Below are positions 1 to 12,900 of a DNA stretch of 64,000 nucleotides, piece by piece. Location of the stretch: positions 19,902,001 through 19,966,000 of the forward strand of contig NC_088788.1 in the NCBI RefSeq assembly GCF_949628265.1. The letters run 5' to 3'. The first letter of the stretch is position 1, and every line of letters begins with the position of its first letter. The notes under the pieces were generated by a model. It made no database searches, was not told where the DNA came from, and saw only the letters and a program-made list of their open reading frames with translations. Source of the stretch: Cloeon dipterum. Its lineage: Eukaryota > Arthropoda > Insecta > Ephemeroptera > Baetidae. Made by a program: the position numbers and the translations under genes.

Positions 1-1733
1 CCGAGTGTAATTAACTCAAGGATTAGTCCTCGGGCGAGCCAAACGTAATTACAAGTTCACACACGCGGCGGATAAAACTCGCTTTCTTGCTTGCCGACCG
101 AGAAAATTGGTTTCAGCTTCCTTGGTTTGCACCATTTCTAAGATTTTCTCCAAAAAAATCATTTTTTCTGGTAAAAAGGTGAAAAATTAAATGATTTCAC
201 TTTGATAAAAACCCTGAGATAAAATTTTCAATTTAACATTTTTGTTTAAAAAGAGGGAGAAAACGGAACAGTTTTGCTCATAAAATTTGATAAACTATCT
301 TATTGATAGAAGAATCACGCGACAGTGTTTACATAGTTCTTTTATTATTTTTCCTACTCTAATTCGTATTTGAAAAGCTAAAAAAATGAGCGGCAAGTTA
401 AAACAACAAAAGGGATACAACTTATATGTCACGAACAGTCACAAGAAGAAATAATGAAAATTATTTATGAGTGTTTGAGTGCCTCGTTCGTCAAAATTTT
501 TTTAAATATATTTTTTCAAAAGATCACAATGACTTTGAATAAGAAAATTGAATTATTCTTGTGCATATGCTAGCCTCTTGGTTCGTTCTGTCCTCAACCC
601 AAGCTCACAATTTGCTGACATCGATTGATTTTCTGCACAATGGAGACTCATTTCGAAAGAAGCTCATTTTTTATTTGGATTACAGGCAGAGACCGTGTCT
701 CTTTCGCAATTGGATGCTGTGTCTAACAATGGAAAACTCGTTTCCGCAATGAAATATATAAATATATATAAACGAAGGGAGCGGAGCGAAACCAATCAAT
801 TTTCCACTTGCATTAACGTAGAAATTTGAATCCACAGGCGCAGCATTGGAAATTAGAAGGAAACCTTTCTTTCTCACTGTGCCATACACTTGGCAAAGGG
901 AGAAGGAAAATCAGCCTTTTAATCATGCTCCGAGCTTTTTTCCTTTCTGTCAAACTGCTGGATAAGTTCGCGGTTATTTGTGTTGATTTTGCGGCTGAGG
1001 AGAGAACTTTTTACCCACTTCTTTGGCAACTTCAAAGGGGAAGACTTGCAAGTAATTTTATTAATCACAAACAAGCACGCTGCGATTTTCCCGAGGGGTC
1101 TGTTTGTGCGACGGTTATCGGAATTCCAGAGCAGGCAGGAATTTCAAAAGAGGCCCACCTTGTCAGGGAGAAGGTTATTTATTAAAATTTTGTGCAGCTT
1201 GCCTGCGGACGGGCGCTATCGAAACGTCGGCCGGAATTTCGAGATTGTCTCTAGTGCGGGGGGCACAAACAACGTGAGCTGAGGGGCGAATGAAAAATGC
1301 TCTCTGAACAGGCTCATGATGAATGGGCGTATGCAACCGGTGCAACTCGTCGGTTCAACGGGTTGCATAGCTGCGTCGACGCCATTCCCGGCAATGTGGG
1401 GGGCATTACTGATTCTGGAGCACCGCTCGAGCTTGAAATCTGTCGTAAATTGCAAACTATGGCGCGCAGTTTTCATTTGCTGGTGTTTTGCGCGAGCAGC
1501 ACCGCAAAATAGAGCCTCCAGTCGGTTTGCTAAACGCAGCCTAGGTTTCACGCTCAAAGCGATAATTCTCGCCGCCGCTCAAATCGGATGAATGAGGTGC
1601 TTTTGCACATCGGGCGTGATTTGTTTGAAACAGATGCAAAACGACCGTTGCCTTTCTATATTCGCATATCGCTGGTTGCTGCATTACGTGACCCATTTCT
1701 CTTGATTTCCCTACTGATGTAGCTGATATTATA
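1..1733. other. gene-less stretch, nothing recognised
   Basis: This stretch is AT-rich with GC-richer patches around 1080-1620. Several overlapping open frames there (826-1185, 1216-1557, 1316-1591) lie on both strands over the same bases, show no recognisable domain and have no supporting splice or start context. I see no RNA gene, repeat array or mobile element. It may hold the promoter of the chitin-binding gene, whose inferred first exon follows. Confidence 0.5.
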
Positions 1734-1751
1734 GTCAGCTAGAAGCCTCTC

Positions 1752-1769
1752 ATGATGAGATTTATTGTG
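1752..1769 (+). CDS. inferred first coding exon (signal peptide start) of the chitin-binding protein gene
   Basis: Two tandem ATG codons open a six-codon frame, MMRFIV, that stops exactly at a strong donor (GTG|GTAAGT) in phase 0. The first certain exon of the chitin-binding gene (7572) also begins in phase 0, with VMLLTVALVCAQ and no good upstream methionine. Joined, they give an 18-residue hydrophobic signal peptide ending at a plausible Ala-x-Ala-like cleavage site (VCA-Q). An initiator-like TCAG lies about 18 bases before the first ATG, at 1735. The link is inferred from phase and peptide quality across a 5.8-kb intron. An alternative is that translation starts at the ATG at 7575, which would leave a very short leader. 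Confidence 0.5.
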
Positions 1770-4700
1770 GTAAGTAGAAAGCAATTAAAATTAATAAGTG
1801 TAATCCAATATAGAAATGGGGATATTTACAGCCTGTAAATTTATTCTATTTATTTCTCTTTGGATTCAGATCTAAAGAAGTTTACTAGGCAAAAAATAAC
1901 AAAAAAAATAGTGTTTTCATTATTAGTGAATTTGTTATAATTTATTGCGTGAGGTGGGATTTTTCGACACTATGTTACCATATGAGACTATACAGCCTGT
2001 GAATATTTCACGGTCAAGTTAGTCGGGCCCTGTTTGGTACAAATAAACACCGATCACAAAGCAGTGTATTTTTTCGTTAGTTAAAAATCTACTCTTGTAC
2101 GCATTGCGATGACTTCGGTCTGATTTATCGTTATTCCTCTAGTATTGTAGCTTTTCTTCATATGAATAGTATTGTTGACCATTGTATGATACTTGGACTT
2201 GGATGAGAAAAAACAATATTTAAATTTTTTCCAACGAGTTCCTAAAATTGGAATTTTAGTCATCTATTTATTTATTTTTCGAGTGTTGCAGTGCGATCAG
2301 AGCTGTTAATCATGGAATTCCAATATTTTTAATCACTTTGTAAGCTCATTCATCTAGAGACAGAAATCCGTCGAGGGAAATTTAGCCGCTCTTGATCGAT
2401 GATGTGGTTTAATTAAATTTTTTAATTAAATCCGCTGAGTGCTGCATATTTTTCAAAGGCAGCAAAAACAGTGAAACAGCTGCGCGTCGGATTGCCTGCA
2501 ATGCCGCTTTTTTCAACACACCGGCGTCGTACTATGTTGTGTAAAAGCTCTGTGCCCTCTCACAGTGGGTGGGCAATTTATAATGCACGCGGGGCGCGTA
2601 GCGTGATTTATTGCACCAAGCATTCATCATTTATCGATTTCCATATTGCTCAATGAGGCGTTAACCTTTTCGGCCGCGCCAATACATGCATGTTTAAACA
2701 CGCTCTATAGAGGAAAAAGTGCAGCAGACACTGATGAGAAGCTAATGACTATATGAAAATACAAACAGAACAGAAAGAAGACTAAATATTGTAAATTTTA
2801 CTCAGCTATTAAACATCTAAAAGAATACCCTTTCATCGTAATTTTATTTAAATAGCAGAGCATAGATGCGAATGAAATATAACAAACAGCAGACTGTGTG
2901 TACTAAATTTAAAAGAATACGATTTTTAGAAGTGTTTGTATATTTAGTTTGTATTGCACGTTAAGTTTTATGACATTTGTGTCTCGCGAATTTTAAAAAG
3001 TTGTTTAATAGCAATGTAGCATTCTTGTATAAATCGAATAAATAAAAAACGACCGTTTATATAAAGTCATGAGATAAATGTTTTTCTGATTTTTCACCGT
3101 TAAAAAGTTAAATCATTAAATTTCAAATTTGAGAAACAAAATCATAAAATGTGGCATTGTTTTTGTCAACATTCAGCCAGCGTTTGTCAAATATATATAT
3201 ATGAGATAAAAACAGAGCTGAATCGCCTCAGGAGCTGCCTTTGCAGGCACAAGATAAATGGCCGTGCGAGTGAGCTTTATCCTTGCGGTTAACGCAACAT
3301 ATATTTCACGGAATTCAGCGAAACTGGACAAAAATTCAGCGTCGGCTCTGCACACGTTTATAAATTGCAAGTTTTCACCCCCGGCGATAGCGGCGGCACG
3401 CATTTGCATAAAGTACCGGGGGAGAAACGCGTTAAAAATTAAAAATGTGATGAACCTACCGTGCGCGCACTTTTTATTCGGCGCCCGCGATTAAAATGCA
3501 AAGCTAGTTAGCCGGACTGATCCGCAGAATTAGTCTGCAGCGCGTGCTATAAATTGGCTGTAATTACGCGCGCACTCGAAAATACACAAAGCAGCCAGGT
3601 GGAGAGAGGCGCAAATAACTGATGAGCCGCATTCACAATTCGAATTCGGTTGTGACGAATTTTGGACATGAGCTAGTCGATAACGGATGTGTTTGCATTG
3701 TTGTTTATCAAATTTTTGCTTTGGTTAATAATATTTTCAATCTATTGAAATTGAAATATCTGTTTAGGAATTCATAAGATTTTAATTAAGGGGGGTTTGA
3801 GTTCATGTATTTGCAATAGAGGCACCGATAAGTTTTGTTGTTTATTACTTTACCTAAAAAATCAAAGTCATAGTTACAAAGGAATCCAGCAGCTTTATTT
3901 TAAGCCAACGTTAGTATATAAGCGTGGGAGTCGGTAATCAAGGAAAGCTAAGCTCCCTTTTCCACTCAAATCCTTAAATTTAAAATTGAGATTGAATTTT
4001 GCAATGTATTGATCAAAGTTGAAAGGCAAACCGCACATTCCCAGCCAAACTATGTTCGCAAGAATCTCAATATAAATTTAAATTACAGCGGCCTGGAATC
4101 CAGTCTCCGTAATTTGATATACAGCGTCATTCGAACTGTTTCATTAGATTCCTCCTGCTTAATTACTGAAACCTCTTAGTGAGAGACCAAGTTTTGTCTC
4201 GAGCTTGCAGTTTTGAGTAAAAGGCCCCGTCATTTGCATGACGCAGCACGCGTCGAGACAGTGACACATTTCAGCTTTCAACCTGCGCCGAGATGCGAAA
4301 CTCCGCGCCGCCTGTGCTGTGTTTATATTATACGCATTTTCAACGCATTCGATTTTTTCTGAGCTACTGCTTATTTCAGATACGCTTTATCTCGGAGCTG
4401 TCAAAACTGCCACGCTCGAATCCACGTAGATATTGAGAGGTAAAATAAAATGCCCAACGCTGTTTGTCTTGGATTTTTATATTATATTTATTTCTCTGCT
4501 GTCTTTTAATTTCTTGAAGTAAATTACTTCCCGAAAGAAAAAAAAGGCAATTGTATTTTAGAAGTCTCATTGTCAGCCAGCCACGCTGCGCCGCGCCAGT
4601 CGGCAAATTTTGCATCACGTGAGCACAGGCAGCCGCCAGCCGCCGTGAGTCTGGCTAAGCTGCGCCAGCCACGCCAACCGCAGGAAAGAACCATTTCATA

Positions 4701-7571
4701 TGAGAGTTATACGAACCTCTGCATTGAATTGTGTGCAGTCAATAATTGCGTGAATGTGCAAAGAGGTGCCACGACTCTTATTTACGTTCACGGCCCGAGT
4801 GGTCTCGTTACCATAGGAACGGAGTCCATGCGAAAATGTCAGCATTCTCTCGCCGGACACGTTATAAGGATCACAATCGTGTCAATATTTGCAAATGCCT
4901 CCAATTCGCGCGATCAAAAGAGGAATTTGTTTATTCTTTTATTTATTCGTTGCAGAGCTTTCAGAAAGTGCTTCTTCCGATTTTACGAGTTTTGGCACGG
5001 TGGCGGAAAACAAGTCAGCGCCAGCAGGTTTTTATTTATAGTGTAAATGTTGCCGAGCAAAAAGGTGGAAGGCCGCGTTGGCAAAAGGCGGATTTTTCGT
5101 GGCCAGGAATCCCCGAGAAGGCCATTTTCTATTATTGCGGTGAATTATACGGCAGCATGCAGAAAATGAATTTGGCACGGCCGTTTCCGCTTCTCCGAAA
5201 TCCTGCACCGTGCATTATTCAGCAGCTCCTATCAAAGGGCTTTTTCTTCGCCCTTGCCGAGCTGACTTTATAAATAACGTGTAAAACTCCATTGTGCACA
5301 ATACAGCCGCACGCGTTTACGTTTCACTTGCCTATTATATTCCAGTGGATGCTATCAAGTTATTGACGCAAAAAGTGCTTGAAACAAGTTTTCTTTGTGT
5401 ATCCACTTAATAAAAAATATGTCTTTCTCACAACCAGTTACATGCTACATTGTGCTTTGAATCTTTTAGCCAATTATAAAAGATGTTCTTTTCTTAAAAT
5501 ATGTGCAACATGAAGCATTCACAAAAATTGGAATAAATGGATCGAACATGATTATGCCTGTTCTTTTAATCGAGTAGCAAGAATAAATTTTAGAAATAAA
5601 GTTGAGCAGCAGAGGGACACACACCAACAAGACCCCATCTTGGTCTGTAAAAAAAGATAATAATCCTTGGTAATCCTTCTCTAATTAATTTCATACTGGA
5701 AGTTTGAGGGTAAAAAATCAATCCACACATATCATTGTTCCGTGAAGAAATGGAAAAATTAAAATTGTGGAAAACACTCCTTCCGATAGACCTCTGCAAG
5801 TTTCCAAGATATAAAAAAAATAATGTAACATGTTGAAAATTTGAGAGCGTTGTTTGCTTCCCCTGCGTCCGCTGTGCACATCCGCGTAATCAGATTACAA
5901 AATCATTAAACTGGTGAGGCTGAATGCGTAATTTCCAAGATATCCTCGTCGTTTTTCATCCCCTTTTCGTGGTGGTGAATAATAAATGGCACGCCCACGC
6001 TTTACGCTAAACTGATAATTCATCCTCGCTCTCGCGTATTTATGGAAAAGTATACACGCGGCGCAGAACGAGTTTTTTATTGAGAAAACGCCCTCGCTGC
6101 TTTCTGGGGGTGCATAATGCTTTGTTATGCCTCTGCCGCCATCGCGAGCACATTGCACAGCGCGTATCAGTGTGAAATAAGGGATGAGAGAGCAGTAAGA
6201 GCGCTCGCAAAGTGCTCCTAACCAATAAACCGCGCGCACCACGATATATAGACCGCAATTTTCCCCACGTGGCCCGAAAATTGGAAAACCGAAACCCGCC
6301 ACACGGCTTTTAGCGAAAAAGACAAGCCAAAATGAATATTTTCTGTATAATCCTCTTGCCTCGAAAAAGTGCAAAATTTCAATCCATTTTGAAATGAAGA
6401 TTAATAGCACCACGTCAATGCTTTTTTCGTGTTTTACCCTTTCCATCGCTGGGGGCTTCTTTTGACAGCCAAATTCTATTTTCATAGTCTTCAGACCAAA
6501 CAAGATTTACGCGTTAAAGCATTTCGTAGCAAGAGCAGACAATCATAATAGCGTAGCGAGAATTCCGGCGGGGCCGTTTTATTATTAAATTCCTGGGAGA
6601 AGATTTTCGCACCCACACTGCTGGAAAAGATGTTATTATTATGCCTCGGTGAGAGCAACGAGCTCAACACTGCTCCATTAATTATATTTTCTTTTCATAC
6701 TACATATCTGCCTAATGAAGCCGTTGGTAGCGCGCTGCACAAAAGCGGGCCCGCCCCCGAAACCGCGGCTTCGGCACAACGCAGCATCCGCTCTCATTAA
6801 CGCGCCTGCAGCAAAATCTCTCTCAATGGAAAAATAACGAGCCGTGTCCGTGTGATTCATTAATTCCGATAGGCACACACAATGACAGCCTCGTCACCAC
6901 TTTCTTTAAAATCGTACACCACCAAAAAAAGCTGAAGATATGAACGTCTCGTCGGCTGGAAAGATTTTGATAACAAACTTTCTTGCTGCATATATGCCTC
7001 ACATTTTGTGTGAGATATTTCCTTACTCCTTAATGGGCTTATATAGACTTTCAAAATTGTTTTTGTTGCTAGATTTTATTAAAAATCGTACAAAATATTA
7101 TGCTAGCTAACTGTTTGATCTTATATAAGTGCTCGATTTTGAACTGTATTTATTTGAAAACAGTTCTTAATATAAAAATATTTACACACAAAGTTTCAAT
7201 AGCAAACGGCTCTATTTTTAATGAAACCAAAACTCCTAGAATTGGACTATGTGCAGAATCATAAAAAAAACAATAAAATGTGGCCAGACTAAAAATTTAC
7301 GTCAGTCCATTCTCATGACAAAGGTCCTTGATAAAAAATCTTTTGCGTCTTTGCTGACCTGCCGTCTGAGAAATAAACTTGGCTAATCTAATCTGCGTTA
7401 TTTACCGTGTAATAAAATTGCAGCAGTTCACATAAAAAAACAGCAGATACCAGATTCACCACTCTGGCTATGGCTGTCATCCTTCGAGTTCGTTCTTTCT
7501 ACGTTGTGGTGCTTATTTGAGAATTTTGTCCAAACCTGATCTATTATATAACCGTGATTTCTACTGTGCAG
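1770..7571 (+). other. 5.8-kb putative intron 1 of the chitin-binding gene; otherwise empty
   Basis: If the first exon at 1752-1769 is right, this is its intron, from GTAAGT at 1770 to a TTTCTACTGTGCAG acceptor ending at 7571. It is AT-rich with GC-richer blocks near 4250-5280 and 5900-6860. The longest open frame (minus, 6503-5895, 202 residues) has no recognisable domain and starts without good context, so I treat it as chance. I saw no RNA gene or mobile element. Confidence 0.4.
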
Positions 7572-8516
7572 GTGATGCTGTTGACGGTGGCTTTGGTGTG
7601 CGCCCAAAATCGGGAATGCGGCCGAAACCACTTCAAATGCCACGGTGCGTCTCAGGTTCAGCAGTGTGTGGACGGCGTACCCATGGGTCCCCTTGAGCAA
7701 TGCGATGCTGGCTTTGTGTGCGATCCCAATTCTGAGTGGGTGCCGTGCGTGCCTGAGCCTGAAGACGTTTGCTGCGGCCAAGGATTTTTCCCCGTCAAAG
7801 GTGAAAAATGGTGGATATTTGTTTTGATCGATTTGAACCGCATTTAGGTGTAAAATTATAAGAGTTTGACAAAAAATCTAATGCTGGAAAATGAGTAAAT
7901 TGAATCATTATTTGCACCTCAACAAGTTATTTGTTTATCAGATAAAATTTCCAACGTATATAAGTTAAAAATGGTATTATGAATTATTCTGGACCGATCC
8001 ATGTCATTTTAAATAAATTTTATCGATTATGATATTGCAGGATCCTGCTCTCTTTTCATCAGCTGCGTTCCCGACGGTGAAAAACTGGTGCGACACGTCG
8101 TTTCCTGCGCCCTTGACTACACATTCAGTGCCCAAAAAGGGGTTTGTGAGCCGACAGCTGAATCGTCAGCCAACTGTCTGGAGGAACAGACGACTGTTGC
8201 ATCGAGCACGACGACAACAACTATGATAGCAACCCCAACGACTAGCCTGAGCCCAATGACGTCGACGGAGTCGAGCACGAAGACCACAGCAGCGACAACA
8301 ACGAAGAGGCCGAGCACCGAGTCTATAAAACCAGTTTGCTCAACGCCTGGTCACTACCCCGACCCCGAAAGTTGCAGGCACTATTACGTCTGCTCGTGGG
8401 CCGCAGGGGGCGGCGTAAAGGCCACGAGGACGCAGTGCATCGCAAATTTGTTCTTTGACGTCAAGCTGAACCAGTGTGTTTACAACACTAATTGCGGCAC
8501 GCGCAAATATAAATGA
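7572..8516 (+). CDS. secreted chitin-binding (peritrophin-type, ChtBD2) protein with Thr-rich linker
   Basis: The two certain exons are 7572-7800 and 8041-8516. They are joined in phase 1 by a GTGAAA donor and a GATATTGCAG acceptor, and end in TGA at 8514-8516. With the inferred first exon the protein has 240 residues. After a hydrophobic signal segment it carries three cysteine-rich units. The first has Cys in an ECGRNHFKC...QQC...EQC...FVC...VPC pattern. The second spans the splice junction (VCCGQGFFPVKG|SCSLFISC). The third is a canonical six-cysteine ChtBD2 domain (PVCSTPGHYPDPESC, YYVC, TQC, NQC, TNC). Between units two and three lies a mucin-like Ser/Thr-rich linker of about 45 residues. 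Such proteins bind chitin in peritrophic matrix or cuticle after secretion. AATAAA at 8651-8656 is a likely poly(A) signal. I cannot name an orthologue. Confidence 0.88.
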
Positions 8517-8650
8517 CAATCTGATGTGCTTCGTGTGTTCTGGTGCTAATTTATTGGTGTTTTGCAAGACCATGATATGATTGAGAAAAATTTGTTATCA
8601 TTACTTTGTCACCATTTTTAAAAGGCGTAGATATGAAAATACATCTCCAA

Positions 8651-8656
8651 AATAAA
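8651..8656 (+). terminator. poly(A) signal AATAAA of the chitin-binding gene
   Basis: A canonical AATAAA lies 135 bases after the TGA stop of the chitin-binding gene, on the same strand. It is the first such hexamer downstream of that stop. Its use is inferred. Confidence 0.45.
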
Positions 8657-8790
8657 AAATGTTGTCTTTTTGCTGCCAACAGGCTAAATATACTTAACGC
8701 AATGTATCGATTTAAAACGCAACTAAATAGATTTCCAGCTGTCACACAGCCCTATATTCCCTTATCGAGTGGCGCAACAGTGTTGCTTAC

Positions 8791-8905
8791 CTCTCTCTTG
8801 GTTGTCTGCATTCTCTGCGCTGTCCTCGACGGCCGACACGAGCGGCAGCAGGCAGAGAAGGGCGCCAATTAGCATGGCAGCACGAGTCCTCATGATGACA
8901 CGCAT
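8791..8905 (-). CDS. orphan signal-peptide first exon of an unidentified secreted protein
   Basis: Reading leftwards, ATG at 8905-8903 (or the in-frame ATG at 8893-8891) opens a frame with an excellent signal peptide: a basic start, then LIGALLCLLPLVSA, then an acidic stretch (VEDSAENADNQER). It ends at a consensus donor, AGAG|GTAAGC, with the last exon base at 8791 in phase 1. Sequence upstream of the start is GC-rich (8950-9060), as expected for a 5' UTR. I could not find a matching next exon at lower coordinates, so it lies off the left edge or is too short to recognise. The product is unknown. The exon points towards the chitin-binding gene, and the two would overlap on opposite strands if its intron is long. 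Confidence 0.6.
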
Positions 8906-8949
8906 CCAGGACACCTCACATGCTTGGTGGCTGCTCTCAAACTGCCGGT

Positions 8950-9877
8950 CTGTTTAGCTCACGGATCCAGAGTCTCGGCGGGCGGGCGGTCGGGCAAGGC
9001 GCATGTCCCCAGCACACTCAGACAGACACATTCGCGCGCGCACGGCAAGTTTGTTTCTCTCTCGCTTTAAATGAGATTTCCGGCAAAATACTGCTCTGCG
9101 TGCGTACTTCGAGTCTTTTTCCCCTCGACGGGATTTAAAATTTGCCGTTAATTAACCTTGGCTCAAAGCAGAGAGCGCCGGGAGTAAAAATAAGTCGCAT
9201 AATTCCTCCAGTGGAGCGGGAATAATTGCGCAAAGACGGTAGAGGGAGGTCGCAGAGTGTGTCAATTTACATATTTTTTATTTCATCTGCTGCCTCAAGT
9301 GGGACGAGATTTTTTCGTCTCCCTCGTCGCTTTTTGTTTTCCACGGCTCTCTTTTGATCACCATGACTTTTAATATATATGCTAATTATTTTTCGCCGCT
9401 GCTGCTGCAGATCTTCTTGAGACTCGAGGAATCGTGGAGGCTACTCAATTTCGACTCTTTACAAATCCGCCTTGTTGATATTCATTCTGTTCATCATTCT
9501 CGGTTAGGGAAGTCTGTGCTGCTTAAAAGACAACGATAATTTGAGAAATACATATATTTTATTTAGTCTAAAAACTCACCAGAGCATACTCTACAACGAA
9601 GGAGGTGATGTTACACTCGAAATGATTTCGTGTGTGAGTGTTTCACCCACATATTCATTTCACCGAGTTTCATTTACAAAAAGCTTTCCGCGTCTCTCGC
9701 ACATATAGAAACTCTATTCTTGTTGCCGCCGCTTTTGGACGAAACCGTATGCATTATCAGGAAGGACGAAAACCAGAGAGGATCGCAGAACCTTAACAGC
9801 TCGCTTGCATAATTTTTTGCACGCCCATCCTCATGATTAAAGGAGGCTTTTTAGTAATTTGCAAGATTCTACCTTGA

Positions 9878-9939
<62 letters not shown>

Positions 9940-12900
9940 GCGTGGAATTGTATTCTATGTCAGCAGAGGAGCTTTTAATGAAAATGTCTTTTGCACGTGA
10001 ACATGGCATTCCGACCTGCAACACAGCCAGCACAATGAAGTTTTTATTTTTGACGTACATAAGTCGCCAAACTTTTTAAATCTTGCTAACTCAGAAATAA
10101 ATTGTAAGAATTTGCTCTTAATTTATTGTTCGTTTAGCTTAAGCAGTCAGAGGATAGCTGAATTCACTTTTTGAGAAATATAAGATTTTGAATCCAATGT
10201 TATAAGTGGCAGACTTTTCTCTGCATCAACGTTTATTAAAAACGGAACAACATTCTTTTTCCCTGCATGGTACACTACCCTTTTCCCTTCTTGAAATACT
10301 CTTACCCTGTGTGTCACAATAACAGTGAACAGCAAAACAAGAAGAGCAGGGTTGCAAAATGACGGATGGCAAACGGAAAACGGGCCGCGCCTCAGACATC
10401 GCATTACCGGCCAAATGGGCGGAAACACTGTGAGGAAAAAAGCGAGCGGAAGGCGGGCAAGATATAACGAAAACATCAAGTCTAATTAACATGGAGCTTA
10501 TTGCTGCCAGGGGGAGGAAAACAGAGTGCAAGAGCTTATTATTACGCGAGTGAACCCATTGAGTCGATATCTTTTGTGCCTTTGCGTTGCCTGGCCCAAC
10601 GGGTGAGTACATAGACGGTCTCTTCGGCTGCTTCGTTTGTCGGCTTTTGCAGTTGTTTTTGGCCCTCTCTCCACCATTGAGCCCGAAGTGTCAACACGCC
10701 AAACAGCGAAACCATCAAAGCGTCCGTTCGCCGCACAATGCCTGTCACATACGTACGCAGCGATCGACTAGACTCAACGAAAGCAAACAAAGTGTTTTGC
10801 ATTTCGGCCATAGCATATTTAATTAATTTTCTCTGTCATACGAATGCATCGACGCCAATAGTGAGTATAATAAAATCAAATATATGTAGTTGAAAAAGAT
10901 GGTAGCCAAAGTCAGGTTTAAAAAAATTAAAAAACAGATTTTCGAAAGAACAATATAGCAACAATTGATTCACGACATGCCTCCTACCGAGGTCAGGAAA
11001 GTGGCATTATTTGTTTTATGATCAACATGTTGATAAATAAAGGTAACTTCAATTAAATGACACTTGAGTTTATGCGTTGCAACTTTGATAACGATCTCAA
11101 TAACAAATTGCATTTTGACAAAAGAGCTTTTACAACGGTGCTGTGTGCCGAGAGTGTTACTGTGGCAACGCACCAACTCTGAATTTGCTCTTTGACAATA
11201 ATCTCGGACGGATCCCCGACTGCCTCGAGGCACAATAATAAATTCCGCACCGAGCAGCTTTGCGTCGCTGTGCAAATAATCTGGAGGTTTAGAGCAAATC
11301 CTAGACCTGCTGAAAATATGCGTGAATATAGAAGCGAGAGCGTGCGCGAACAGCAAACGCGGATCAAAGCAGATATTGGAGAGAAAGAGAGTCGCGATAT
11401 TATACGGCAGGCTGGATTTATCCCTATTTGTCCACGCGAGGAAAGAGAGACGCAGGCTTTCATCTGTGAAAGGGTTGGTCAATATCCACGCTGATTATCC
11501 TAAGTGCCCCCGGGGAACGTGATTCCGATGCGATGCAATCGACGCTCTGACTTTCTCTCTACGCCTCTTATTTTCCTCGCCGGCGCCGCTCAATATACAT
11601 TAGGAGCGAAATCTGATTCCTCCGGCTAATGCTTCTTTATTATTGTAGGCCTGCTGCCAATGGATCCGGAGCACTGAAATAAATCTGCCACTCCGCATCA
11701 GAGGATCCACTTTGATCTTATCGTGTTCAATTGCACGTCTTCCCTACTTCTTCTTGCACCAAGTAATCACAGCTAACATTTTTGCTCTGATTTCAATCAG
11801 CAAGCGAAAAAGCCACTTGAGTCTTCTTGAACATTTCTAGACGATTTATTTAGACACGAGTTAGGTAAAGACAACTTGGATTGTGTGTCAGATGCGAATT
11901 TTTATAGTCTAGTTGGAAGAAAATCTACAAACGTGAGGCAACAAAAAGTTGTTGTTTATTAGTGTCCTATTAAAACAATGCGTGACGAACCAATTATGAA
12001 AAATGGCAATCTAACAATAGCATACCCTTCATTTGGCGGTATTTGATAGATACGATATTTTTAGTTCTTCAAATATATTTTGGGAATTCCAATAGCCAGA
12101 AGTTTTCTGCTGCCCTTCTCACTATAATTTAATATCGTAAAGTCTTATAACTTAAAAAATTGCCTTAGGAATCGATTAACAAGAGCAAAAATAAATTACC
12201 ATGTTCACCGAAGCATTGATTTGCTGTTGAGGTTTATTGCAGCACGCATAGAGAATATAAAAGTTATATCTAAAGCAGCTAAAAGCGCAAGTTTGTTCGC
12301 ATCATCCCCAACCAGAGGGTATCCCTTTCATACAATGCAAACACTAACAAAGACATGGAGCAACTCACAATTCAGATTAGATTTTTGCTAATTATGATTA
12401 ATTTTGTTATGTTCTACAAAATTGTTTGTTCTGCTTGAAAGCATGGAATTACTAATGTAGTTCAAGCTTTCACATAACGTTCGTTAACATCTCGGCATTA
12501 CTTTCGTAAATATATCAACATGATCAAATTCCATAGAAGGCACAACAGAGCAGAAATTCAACGAAAACAGTAATTGAAAGGAGTGTTATAACAGAGAACA
12601 GAGAAAGTCAGACTAATTATCTTCTTCCATTAGTAAATTGAAATTGTGCTGCTGCGTTGCAGAACAAGCTTCCTACTAAAATGAAAGTTTTTACTGGCAG
12701 CAGGCGCTAAATTCTGAAACTTTACACCTAAAATATAGACGAACTTTTTACGACACCGAAGAGTGAAAAAAGGTTTCCAAGATGCTAATTTCCTGAGCAA
12801 ATTCACGTATGCGCCGAGTGCGCGTGACAATGTGCAATTTTCCCTACTTTGCCACGCACCGCCGACGCATTAATCAATTTTTAAGCGGGGGCCTTGGCTC

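Noticed and set aside
5895..6503. 202-residue open frame on the minus strand
   Set aside because: No recognisable domain, composition typical of chance translation, and overlap with another minus-strand frame. It does not continue the orphan signal-peptide exon at 8791 in any recognisable way.
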